A stretch of DNA of 14,391 bases from an uncultured Eubacteriales bacterium (lineage in GTDB: Bacteria > Bacillota > Clostridia > Christensenellales > CAG-138), in contig UREK01000038.1 in NCBI GenBank assembly GCA_900546845.1, forward strand, positions 1-14,391, written 5' to 3'. Numbering within the stretch: the stretch's first letter is position 1; every line of letters begins with the position of its first letter. Below, piece after piece: positions 6,637-13,146 of the stretch. A program made the position numbers and the translations under genes. A model generated the notes under the pieces. That model was not told the origin of the DNA. It saw only the letters and a program-made list of their open reading frames with translations, and did not search any database.

Positions 6637-6846
6637 CTGCAAACCCGCTCTACTTAAGCAGATATGTATAGCAAAATGGAGGCAGGCTAATCAAATGAGC
6701 TTAATTCCGACATCGGTTCGGTGACAGCTTAACCCCGAATGGCGCACGAGCACATTGAAAACTGACTCTGCATAACGCAGCCGGATATGGGCGGCATGCT
6801 CCCGCCCTTCAGGCGTTGGCGCTGTGTTAAAGTTCCCCGGCGGTAA
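6637..6846. other. Intergenic stretch without a supported gene
   Basis: Between the xre operators and the peptidase promoter I see no convincing gene. A nine-codon plus-strand frame starts at 6695 with GGAGG 12 nt upstream, too short and loosely spaced to call. The left part is AT-rich and the right part is GC-rich like the host genes, so a boundary of inserted DNA may fall in here. Confidence 0.4.
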
Positions 6847-6897
6847 TTGCCAAATCGGGGGAAATGGATATAATATATTTGGTGTATTTGGCGGCAT
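6691..6897 (-). other. Open frame of uncertain status, possible gene fragment
   Basis: A 68-codon minus-strand frame ends at 6691. Its C-terminal part (about 6691-6800, ending CHRTDVGIKLI) reads like a protein tail, but its N-terminal third lies across the promoter of the downstream peptidase gene and has no convincing ribosome site. It could be the degraded tail of an element gene at the edge of the AT-rich pocket, or a chance frame. I recognise no family. Confidence 0.2.
6847..6874 (+). promoter_or_regulatory. Promoter of the P1-family peptidase gene
   Basis: TTGCCA (6847-6852) and a perfect TATAAT (6869-6874) are separated by 16 bp. Transcription would start near 6881, giving a leader of about 70 nt that contains the hairpin listed next. 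Confidence 0.6.
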
Positions 6898-6906
6898 AAA
6901 TGCCGC
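6891..6906 (+). promoter_or_regulatory. Leader hairpin of the peptidase mRNA
   Basis: GCGGCA (6891-6896) pairs perfectly with TGCCGC (6901-6906) around a TAAA loop, about 10 nt from the predicted mRNA 5' end. It may stabilise the 5' end. No U-tract follows. Confidence 0.35.
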
Positions 6907-6948
6907 TTCAGCCAGAAATTACATTATATATAAGCGAGGAGAAAACAG

Positions 6949-7989
6949 ATGGGTGTGGAAAGCCGGTATAATTTCCAGTTCGGCTACATGGAGCATGGTG
7001 CGCGCAACCTGATTACAGACGTGCCCGGCGTGCGCGTGGGGCATACGACGCTGCACGACGGAGAAATCCATACAGGCGTGACAGCGATCCTGCCGCATGG
7101 CGGGGATTTGTTCCATGATAAATGCGTCGCCGCGGCGCATGTGATCAACGGCTTTGGCAAGAGCGCGGGGCTCGTGCAGGTGCAGGAGCTCGGCACGCTC
7201 GAAACGCCTATCCTGCTCACGAACACGCTTTCCGTGGGCACAGCCTCGACAGCCCTCGTGGAATATATGCTTGAGCGCAACGACGACATTGGCGTAAAGA
7301 CGGGTACTGTGAACCCCATCGTCATGGAATGCAACGACGGACACCTGAACGACATCCGCGGTCTGCATGTGACCAAGGCGCACGCGCGCGCGGCGCTCGA
7401 TGCGGCTGCCGAAACCTTTGAAGAGGGCGCGGTCGGCGCGGGCGCAGGCATGAGCTGCTATACGCTCAAGGGCGGCATCGGCTCGGCCTCCCGCAAGTTT
7501 GAGCTTTATGGGAACACCTATACCGCCGGCACGCTGCTGCTGACGAACTTCGGCACGCTGCGGGATCTTACCATCGCAGGAGAGCATGTCGGCGCGCGGC
7601 TTTACGCGGAGGATCGGAAAGCCGCCGAGCAGGACAAAGGCAGCGTCATCATCGTGATTGCGACGGACGCCCCCCTTTCTGCACGCCAGCTCGAGCGCGC
7701 GGCCAAGCGCGCGCAGTCCGGCCTTGCGCGCACGGGCAGCATCTCCGGCAATGGCAGCGGGGAGATCGCCCTCGCGTTCACCACAGCCAACCGCCTGCCG
7801 CATTATGGTACGGGCAAGCCGGAAACAATTTCTGTTTTATATGAAGAGGATATGGATTTCATGTTCCGCGCCGTGATCGAATGTGTGGAGGAATCCGTTA
7901 TCAGTTCCATGCTGCACGCGAAAAAGGTGGTAGGCCGCGCTGGAAATTGCCGGGAAAGCCTTGCGGACAGGCTCTCCAGGGAAGCGTAA
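6949..7989 (+). CDS. P1 family (S58, DmpA-like) aminopeptidase
   Basis: This 346-residue protein belongs to the DmpA/BapA group of N-terminal nucleophile hydrolases, which remove N-terminal residues from peptides and in some members act on D-amino or beta-amino substrates. The N-terminal LITDVPGVRVGHTTL and the motif TNTLSVGTA are family hallmarks. The predicted nucleophile is Ser270 in SGNGSGEIALAF. In this family the chain self-cleaves just before that serine into alpha and beta subunits, here between Gly269 and Ser270. There is no signal peptide, so it is probably cytosolic. The ATG has GAGGAG upstream at good spacing. It has its own promoter and lies directly upstream of the opp peptide transporter, so hydrolysis of imported peptides is a plausible job. 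The exact substrate cannot be read from sequence. Confidence 0.93.
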   Translation: MGVESRYNFQFGYMEHGARNLITDVPGVRVGHTTLHDGEIHTGVTAILPHGGDLFHDKCVAAAHVINGFGKSAGLVQVQELGTLETPILLTNTLSVGTASTALVEYMLERNDDIGVKTGTVNPIVMECNDGHLNDIRGLHVTKAHARAALDAAAETFEEGAVGAGAGMSCYTLKGGIGSASRKFELYGNTYTAGTLLLTNFGTLRDLTIAGEHVGARLYAEDRKAAEQDKGSVIIVIATDAPLSARQLERAAKRAQSGLARTGSISGNGSGEIALAFTTANRLPHYGTGKPETISVLYEEDMDFMFRAVIECVEESVISSMLHAKKVVGRAGNCRESLADRLSREA

Positions 7990-7996
7990 GCAAGAA

Positions 7997-8027
7997 ACGG
8001 CGTACTTCAGCGATGAGAGTACGCCGT
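7997..8027. terminator. Hairpin after the peptidase gene, terminator-like without U-tract
   Basis: ACGGCGTACT (7997-8006) pairs perfectly over 10 bp with AGTACGCCGT (8018-8027), with an 11-nt loop, starting 7 nt after the peptidase stop. The plus-strand flank (ACCCGAAAAA) has no U-tract, so it is either a weak terminator or a 3'-end stabilising structure. Confidence 0.45.
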
Positions 8028-8046
8028 ACCCGAAAAATATGTATGC

Positions 8047-8071
8047 GTGTATACCACCATGCAGTATACAC
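8047..8071. promoter_or_regulatory. Inverted repeat upstream of the oppA promoter, candidate operator
   Basis: GTGTATAC (8047-8054) and GTATACAC (8064-8071) are a perfect 8-bp inverted repeat with a 9-bp spacer, so the half-sites are 17 bp apart. It lies about 40 bp upstream of the oppA -35. It does not match the CodY or CcpA consensus. The regulator is unknown. Confidence 0.4.
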
Positions 8072-8112
8072 AAATGTTACGATTCCATAACAACTTTATG
8101 TCGGAAGGTGTG

Positions 8113-8141
8113 TTGAATTATATATTAAAAGCAGTTACAAT
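8113..8141 (+). promoter_or_regulatory. Promoter of the opp operon
   Basis: TTGAAT (8113-8118) and TACAAT (8136-8141) are separated by 17 bp. The predicted start near 8148 gives an 80-nt leader with two hairpins before the oppA ribosome site. Confidence 0.6.
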
Positions 8142-8147
8142 GAACAT

Positions 8148-8198
8148 GTGCTTCCACAAGCACCTTTTCTGTATTGGCATGGCATATTGCCGTGCTAA
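8148..8198 (+). promoter_or_regulatory. Two-hairpin leader of the oppA mRNA
   Basis: The first hairpin is GTGCTT-CCAC-AAGCAC (8148-8163), followed by CTTTTCT. It would sit at the very 5' end of the transcript or act as a small terminator for readthrough from the peptidase gene. The second is an 11-bp stem with two G-U pairs and a TAT loop (8174-8184 with 8188-8198), ending 14 nt before AGGAG (8213-8217). The pair may stabilise the mRNA or tune translation. No known riboswitch class was recognised. Confidence 0.35.
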
Positions 8199-8227
8199 CA
8201 AAAACTTTTAAGAGGAGAGAAAACGAC

Positions 8228-10351
8228 ATGAAGAAACTTCTTGCCCTGTTGTTGGCGGTCGTGATGGTCGCAGGCGTGTTTGCCGGTTGTGGTGACCCCA
8301 CGAATTCCCCGGTTGAACCGCCCGCCACGACGGACCCCGCCACCCCCGATGAAACCCCTACTCCGACCGAGGAACCCGTGACCGTCGGCCCCGATGGACG
8401 CGAATTTGCGGACGAGCAGGTGTACCGCACGCTGTACTCTGCCGAAGTCACCACGATGAACTACCTCTCTTCCGGCCAGACCTATGAGCTGGCGGTCGGC
8501 GCGAACGTCATCGACTCCCTCGTGGAGAACGACCCCTACGGCGCGATCATCCCCAGCGCGGCTACCGAATGGAGCACGAGCGAAGACGGCCTCATTTGGC
8601 AGTTCAAGATCCGCGAAGGCCAGTATTGGTACGATGCGGACGGCAACCAGAAGGATCCCGTCACCGCGCACGACTGGGTAGCGGCTGCCCGTTATCTCTG
8701 CAACGCGGAATATGACTGCAGCAACTTCTACCTGATGGACGGCTGGATCGTGAATGCAGCCGAGTACTTTGACTACACCTCCAAGAAAATCGCTGCCGTT
8801 GAAAAGGGCACTGAGAGCGGCGAGGAGCAGAACCTGGTATATGACGAGAACGGCGTCATCTACGAAGGCCTGAAGCTGGATGACGAAGGGAAGACCGTTT
8901 CCAGCTGGAACGCCGAAAAGGGCGTCTATGAAGAGTGGATGGAAGTCCCCGAAGTCAAGGCTGAGGACGTTGGCGTTGTCGCTGTGGATGACTATACCCT
9001 TGAGTATCACCTGGTGAAGGCTCGCCCGTACTTCCTGACTGCGCTCCAGTTCGGCACCTACTGGCCGGCTCCCGCTTCTCTGCTCGAAGAGATGGGCGAG
9101 ACCTATGCTACCGACAACTACAGCATGTGGTTCAACGGCGCATATATCCTCTCCACCTATGAGACCAACCAGAAGCGTATTTACACCAAGAACGAGAACA
9201 ACTGGGACGCCGAGCACATCTACATTGAGCGCATCGAGCAGACCTACAACACCGAAGCCAGCACCCTCGCGCCCGAGATGCTCCTCCGCGGCGAAGTAGA
9301 CTATGCTGACATCGGTTCCGACATCGTTGCCGACTGGCTGGCTGATCCCGAGAAGAGCCAGATGATTTCCTCTTCCCGTATCGTTGGCGACTACTCCTAC
9401 TTCATGGGCTTCAACTTCGAGCCGAAGTTTGCCGCCGAGTATGAACCCGAAAACTGGGCGATCGCCGTTAACAACGAGAATTTCCGCAAGGCGATCTTCC
9501 ACGGCCTTGACCGGGCGACTGCGACTTCTGCCCGCTTCCCGGGCGATGACCCGCAGCTCCACCTGATCAACACCATTACCCCGCGCGGCTTTGCCACCAA
9601 CAACGGTAAAGACTTCGTGACCTATGGCGCGCTCGCCGAGTTCAACAGCACCGAAAGCTTCAACGCTGAGCTTGCGCTCCAGTACAAGGAAGCGGCAGTC
9701 GCTGAGCTGACTGAAGCCGGCTGCAAGTTCCCGATCATCATCCCGATGAACTTCAACCCCAGCGTTACCACCTGGGCCGATGAATGCGCCGTTATCGAAC
9801 AGCAGCTCGAAGAGCTCCTGGGTGCGGACTTCATCGACATCGTTTCGCTCAGCTGGAGCGGCCAGAACTTCCTGCGTGAGACCCGCCGTGCCGGCAACTA
9901 CGCGATCCAAGTGCTCAACTGGGGCGCGGACTACATGGATCCTGAAACCTGGACTGATCCCTTCGCGGATGAGAACAGCTACAACTTTATGTATGACACG
10001 ACCGAGTACAACGGCATCAACCAGAACACCAAGACCGAGGAAACCAAAGCTATTAACGACGAGTACTTCCGTCTCGTTGAAGAAGCGAAGGCCGAGGTCA
10101 ACGATATGGATAAGCGTTTCGAGCTCTTTGCGGCTGCGGAAGCCTACTATATCGAGCATGCGGTCGTGATCCCGCTGTATGTCAGCGGCGGCTCCTATCA
10201 GGCCACCAAGCTCAACGGCTTTGAAGGCCAGTTCGCGGCGATGGGCCAGTCCACCAGCCGTTATAAGGGCCAGCACGTCTACAAGACGGCTATGACCCAG
10301 GATCAGTTTGACGAACAGTATGAAGCCTGGAAGGCGGCCATGGGCGAGTAA
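8228..10351 (+). CDS. oppA: Oligopeptide ABC transporter substrate-binding lipoprotein
   Basis: OppA captures peptides outside the membrane and hands them to the OppBC permease. The start at 8228 gives 707 residues and a clear lipoprotein signal (MKKLLALLLAVVMVAGVFAG, then lipidated Cys21). AGGAG lies 10 nt upstream. A frame opening at an upstream TTG (8174) is rejected because it would bury the signal peptide. After the Cys comes a Pro/Thr/Glu-rich tether (about 25-52), then a family 5 solute-binding fold with VYRTLYSAEVTTMNYLSS, GLIWQFKIREGQYWYDADG and the C-terminal NWGADYMDPETW. It is longer than many OppA proteins (around 540 residues). Part of the excess is the tether and an acidic segment at about 185-245. 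It is the first gene of the opp operon. A family member specific for other solutes cannot be excluded. Confidence 0.94.
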   Translation: MKKLLALLLAVVMVAGVFAGCGDPTNSPVEPPATTDPATPDETPTPTEEPVTVGPDGREFADEQVYRTLYSAEVTTMNYLSSGQTYELAVGANVIDSLVENDPYGAIIPSAATEWSTSEDGLIWQFKIREGQYWYDADGNQKDPVTAHDWVAAARYLCNAEYDCSNFYLMDGWIVNAAEYFDYTSKKIAAVEKGTESGEEQNLVYDENGVIYEGLKLDDEGKTVSSWNAEKGVYEEWMEVPEVKAEDVGVVAVDDYTLEYHLVKARPYFLTALQFGTYWPAPASLLEEMGETYATDNYSMWFNGAYILSTYETNQKRIYTKNENNWDAEHIYIERIEQTYNTEASTLAPEMLLRGEVDYADIGSDIVADWLADPEKSQMISSSRIVGDYSYFMGFNFEPKFAAEYEPENWAIAVNNENFRKAIFHGLDRATATSARFPGDDPQLHLINTITPRGFATNNGKDFVTYGALAEFNSTESFNAELALQYKEAAVAELTEAGCKFPIIIPMNFNPSVTTWADECAVIEQQLEELLGADFIDIVSLSWSGQNFLRETRRAGNYAIQVLNWGADYMDPETWTDPFADENSYNFMYDTTEYNGINQNTKTEETKAINDEYFRLVEEAKAEVNDMDKRFELFAAAEAYYIEHAVVIPLYVSGGSYQATKLNGFEGQFAAMGQSTSRYKGQHVYKTAMTQDQFDEQYEAWKAAMGE

Positions 10352-10386
10352 GCCTACTGCCGTACGGCAAACCAACAAAACCTAAT

Positions 10387-10429
10387 AAAAGCGGCTCTGC
10401 CCTGTAATTTGCGGAGCAGAGCCGCTTTT
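10387..10429 (+). terminator. Strong hairpin between oppA and oppB
   Basis: AAAAGCGGCTCTGC (10387-10400) pairs perfectly over 14 bp with GCAGAGCCGCTTTT (10416-10429), with a 15-nt loop, 35 nt after the oppA stop and followed by CCTTTC. In binding-protein operons such intercistronic structures commonly cause partial termination or protect the upstream mRNA, so that the binding protein exceeds the permease. Confidence 0.8.
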
Positions 10430-10471
10430 CCTTTCGAAATTAGAACCGTAATCTTAAGGCGATATATCCAG

Positions 10472-10489
10472 CTCGCAACCCTGTGCGAG
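10472..10489 (+). promoter_or_regulatory. Hairpin just upstream of the oppB ribosome site
   Basis: CTCGCA (10472-10477) pairs with TGCGAG (10484-10489) around ACCCTG, ending 5 nt before the AAGGAG (10495-10500) of oppB. It could influence oppB translation or protect the processed 5' end of the downstream mRNA. Confidence 0.3.
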
Positions 10490-10508
10490 ACGAAAAGGAG
10501 AACAAAAA

Positions 10509-11450
10509 GTGCTCAAATATTCACTCAAGCGACTCGCCCGTTCCCTGCTGACGCTTGTGATCCTGATAACGGTGATCTTTGCGTTGCTGCGGCTCATGCC
10601 GGAGGAAGGCTACTTTTCCAATTATGAAAAGATGTCGCCGCAGCAGATTCAGAACGGTTTGCGCAAACTCGGGTTGAAGGATCCGCTTTATGTGCAGGTT
10701 GGCCGCTTCTTCAAGCAACTGCTTGCGGGAGATCTGGGCGTTTCCAACCGTTACCGTATCAATTATCCGATCACGGAGATCATCAAGCCGAAGATGATGG
10801 TTTCCCTGCGGTTCGGGCTTACGTCAATCATTATTAGCTTACCGCTCGGCATGGCGCTCGGCGCTTTGATGGCGCGCAGCAAAGGCCGCCTTGCGGACAA
10901 ACTCGGCAATGCGTACATCGTGTTCATCCAGGCGGTTCCAAACGCGGTGTACTTCATTTTCATACAGCTTTATGGCTCCAGCCTGTTCAACCTGAGCTTG
11001 CTATATGATGAGACAAAGCTGTCCAGCATGATCCTCCCGGTCATTTCGTTGGCGCTGCCGTCCATCTCCAGCTATGCGATGTGGCTCAGGCGCTACATGG
11101 TGGATGAGACCAACAAGGATTACATCAAGCTCGCACGCGCCAAGGGCGTGCCGAATACCACCATCTGGTTCCGCCATGTGTTCCGCAATTCCGTGGTGCC
11201 GATGGTGAACCTGATCCCGGGTTCGATCCTGCTCACGATCTCCGGCTCCATCTATGTGGAATCGCTTTATTCCATCCCGGGCATGGGCGGCCTCCTGGTG
11301 GACGTCATCAAACGTCAGGACAACACCATGGTGCTCGCGTTGATCGTGATCTTCTCCTCCCTGAGCATCCTCGGCCTCCTGCTGGGCGACCTGCTTATGG
11401 GCCTTGTTGACCCGCGCATCAGTTTTTCCAAGAAGGAGGGCGCGAGATGA
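10509..11450 (+). CDS. oppB: Oligopeptide ABC transporter permease OppB
   Basis: One of the two membrane subunits of the peptide importer, 313 residues. Helices are seen at about 9-29, 100-121, 134-155, 174-194, 226-248 and 273-298. The cytoplasmic coupling loop that docks to the ATPases is DYIKLARAKGVPNTT...FRNSVVP (204-231), and the family motif YSIPGMGGLLVDVI (254-267) follows. The start is GTG at 10509, with AAGGAG 8 nt upstream. A possible operon weakening by the hairpin before it is noted separately. The stop overlaps the oppC start by 4 nt (ATGA), which points to translational coupling. Confidence 0.95.
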   Translation: MLKYSLKRLARSLLTLVILITVIFALLRLMPEEGYFSNYEKMSPQQIQNGLRKLGLKDPLYVQVGRFFKQLLAGDLGVSNRYRINYPITEIIKPKMMVSLRFGLTSIIISLPLGMALGALMARSKGRLADKLGNAYIVFIQAVPNAVYFIFIQLYGSSLFNLSLLYDETKLSSMILPVISLALPSISSYAMWLRRYMVDETNKDYIKLARAKGVPNTTIWFRHVFRNSVVPMVNLIPGSILLTISGSIYVESLYSIPGMGGLLVDVIKRQDNTMVLALIVIFSSLSILGLLLGDLLMGLVDPRISFSKKEGAR

Positions 11451-13129
11451 GCAGCAAATATTCGCACAAAGAAAAACTCAGCCGCAAGCTGGAACAGAAT
11501 ATCGAGGAACAGCTCCAAAACCTTGCCGTGAGCGACAAGGACGACCTTTCCCCGGAGGAAATGGAAGGCCTTTCCCAGGATCTGTTCGAGTTCGCGGAAT
11601 ACAACGCGCAGGAGGCCGAGCGCACCGGCTATTCCAACTATTCCTACTGGCGCAGCACATTCCGCATGTTCTTCAAGAACAAGATGGGCGTCGCCATGCT
11701 CGCCGTCATGGTCATCCTGCTTCTTTTCACGTTTATCCAGCCGCTGCTGCCGGATCAATATGACCCGAATGCAGTGAACTATTATGAAAACGCGCTTTGG
11801 ATGGAGATCGATGAGGACGCCTCGGTCGAGCTCGACGCCATAAAGAAAACGAAGGGCAGCCTGGCCGAAGCGGACGGCGCGGAGGGCATCCTCACCTATG
11901 TGAAGGTTCCGAACTCCTGGGGAGTGCCGAAGGCCTATGCGCAGGAAGCCGCCGATTCCGAGCCGGTGGAGCTCCCGCTTACTGCGGACTCCGCCAACGA
12001 GGGCTGGTATTACGCGTTTGTCCCCACGGAGACGCCGTATATGTACGTCAACTCCGAGGACGGCAGCAAGACGACCTTCCAGAAGGCTGTCTGGATCCGC
12101 GTGGATGAGGAAGGCGGAATTTATTCCGAAGGCATAAAGTACACCGAAGGCGAGCTGATCGCTGGCGGCGAGGAAGGCACCATCCTGACCTACTTCCAGG
12201 CGCCGGCCAACTGGGGCGTGCCGCAGGTGAACGCGGCCACGACCATGCGCGGCGACCCGGGCATTGACCTGACGCTGACCGCCGACCCGGAGAACGACGG
12301 CTGGTACTATGCCTTCGTCCCTGCGGAGAACATGATGCTCACGGTTACCTCCGAGGACGGCTCTCTCAAGGGCGTCAACAAGGGGGTTGCGCGCCTGAGC
12401 CCGACGGAGATCAAGGTGAAGACTGGCTTCATCGACAACATGGCGCCGAACTCCGTGTTCTGGTTTGGTACGGACCCGATCGGCCGCGATCTTTGGGCCC
12501 GCATGTGGAGCGGCACGCGCACGTCGCTGCTCATCGGCATCGTGGTGGCGCTGATCGAAGCGGTCGTCGGCATCATTGCGGGTCTCCTGTGGGGCTATGT
12601 CCGCAAGCTGGACTTCATCTTCACGGAGATCTACAACATCATCAACAACATCCCGTCCACGATCATCCTGATCCTCGCGTCGTACATTATGCGACCGGGC
12701 GTGCTTACCATGATCGTCGCCATGTCCATCACGGGATGGATCGGCCTTGCACGCTTCATCCGCAACCAGGTCATCATCATCCGCGACCGTGACTTTAACC
12801 TCGCGTCCCGCTGCCTTGGCACGCCCACGCGCCGCGTTATCGTGAAGAACCTGCTGCCGCAGATGGTCTCGGTCGTCATGCTGCGCATGGCGCTTGCAAT
12901 CCCGGGTGCGATCGGCTCTGAAGTCTTCATGGCGTATATCGGCCTTGGCTTGCCGACGGATATTCCGTCGCTGGGCAACCTGGTCAACCGCGGCCGCAGC
13001 CTCATGATGGCGCCTACGCTGCGGTATCAGCTGATCATCCCGGCGATCATCCTTTCCATTATCACGATCTGCTTCTATCTGGTAGGCAACGCCTTCTCCG
13101 ATGCGGCTGATCCGAAGAACCACGTGTAA
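11447..13129 (+). CDS. oppC: Oligopeptide ABC transporter permease OppC with a large extracytoplasmic repeat insert
   Basis: The second permease subunit, 560 residues against about 300-350 usual. A charged cytoplasmic N-terminal extension (1-68) is followed by the OppC_N region and helix 1 (about 81-99). The normal permease resumes at the family motif FGTDPIGRDLWAR (340-352), followed by helices from about 360 on, a coupling loop around 449-473 (DFNLASRCLGTPTRRVIVKNLLP) and LGLPTDIPSLGNL. Between DPNAVN (106-111) and FGTD lie about 230 extra residues made of two tandem repeats, acidic and rich in aromatics. With helix 1 running outward, the insert faces outside. The reading frame is continuous, without frameshift, so this is a true domain insertion. 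GGAGGG lies before the ATG, which overlaps the oppB stop. Function of the insert is unknown. Confidence 0.95.
   Translation: MSSKYSHKEKLSRKLEQNIEEQLQNLAVSDKDDLSPEEMEGLSQDLFEFAEYNAQEAERTGYSNYSYWRSTFRMFFKNKMGVAMLAVMVILLLFTFIQPLLPDQYDPNAVNYYENALWMEIDEDASVELDAIKKTKGSLAEADGAEGILTYVKVPNSWGVPKAYAQEAADSEPVELPLTADSANEGWYYAFVPTETPYMYVNSEDGSKTTFQKAVWIRVDEEGGIYSEGIKYTEGELIAGGEEGTILTYFQAPANWGVPQVNAATTMRGDPGIDLTLTADPENDGWYYAFVPAENMMLTVTSEDGSLKGVNKGVARLSPTEIKVKTGFIDNMAPNSVFWFGTDPIGRDLWARMWSGTRTSLLIGIVVALIEAVVGIIAGLLWGYVRKLDFIFTEIYNIINNIPSTIILILASYIMRPGVLTMIVAMSITGWIGLARFIRNQVIIIRDRDFNLASRCLGTPTRRVIVKNLLPQMVSVVMLRMALAIPGAIGSEVFMAYIGLGLPTDIPSLGNLVNRGRSLMMAPTLRYQLIIPAIILSIITICFYLVGNAFSDAADPKNHV
11792..12382 (+). 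repeat. Two tandem ~98-residue protein repeats inside OppC
   Basis: Repeat 1 covers residues about 116-213 and repeat 2 about 214-312. Identities recur at a period of 98 to 99: W118/W216, DE at 122/220, T135/T233, ILTY at 148/246, P155/P253, WGVP at 158/256, LTAD at 178/277, GWYYAFVP at 186/285 and SEDGS at 203/302. The pattern (ILTY..P..WGVP, then GWYYAFVP, then SEDGS) loosely resembles beta-sandwich modules such as starch-binding CBM25/26. That resemblance is weak and unproven. The DNA copies have diverged, so this is an old duplication. Confidence 0.85.
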
Positions 13130-13146
13130 GAGGAGGTCTTTGTGCT

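Noticed and set aside
8174..8227. Extended OppA start at TTG 8174
   Set aside because: It would place 18 residues ahead of a textbook lipoprotein signal peptide, whereas ATG 8228 has AGGAG at suitable spacing.
8195..10378. 727-codon minus-strand frame opposite oppA
   Set aside because: Antisense to a well-supported lipoprotein gene, no recognisable domain; a codon-bias shadow. The same applies to 4110-5486, 11315-13123 and 13075-14208 on the minus strand.
11447..13129. OppC as a fusion of two genes or a frameshift product
   Set aside because: The frame is continuous, the family motifs on both sides of the insert are intact, and the insert is an orderly two-copy repeat.
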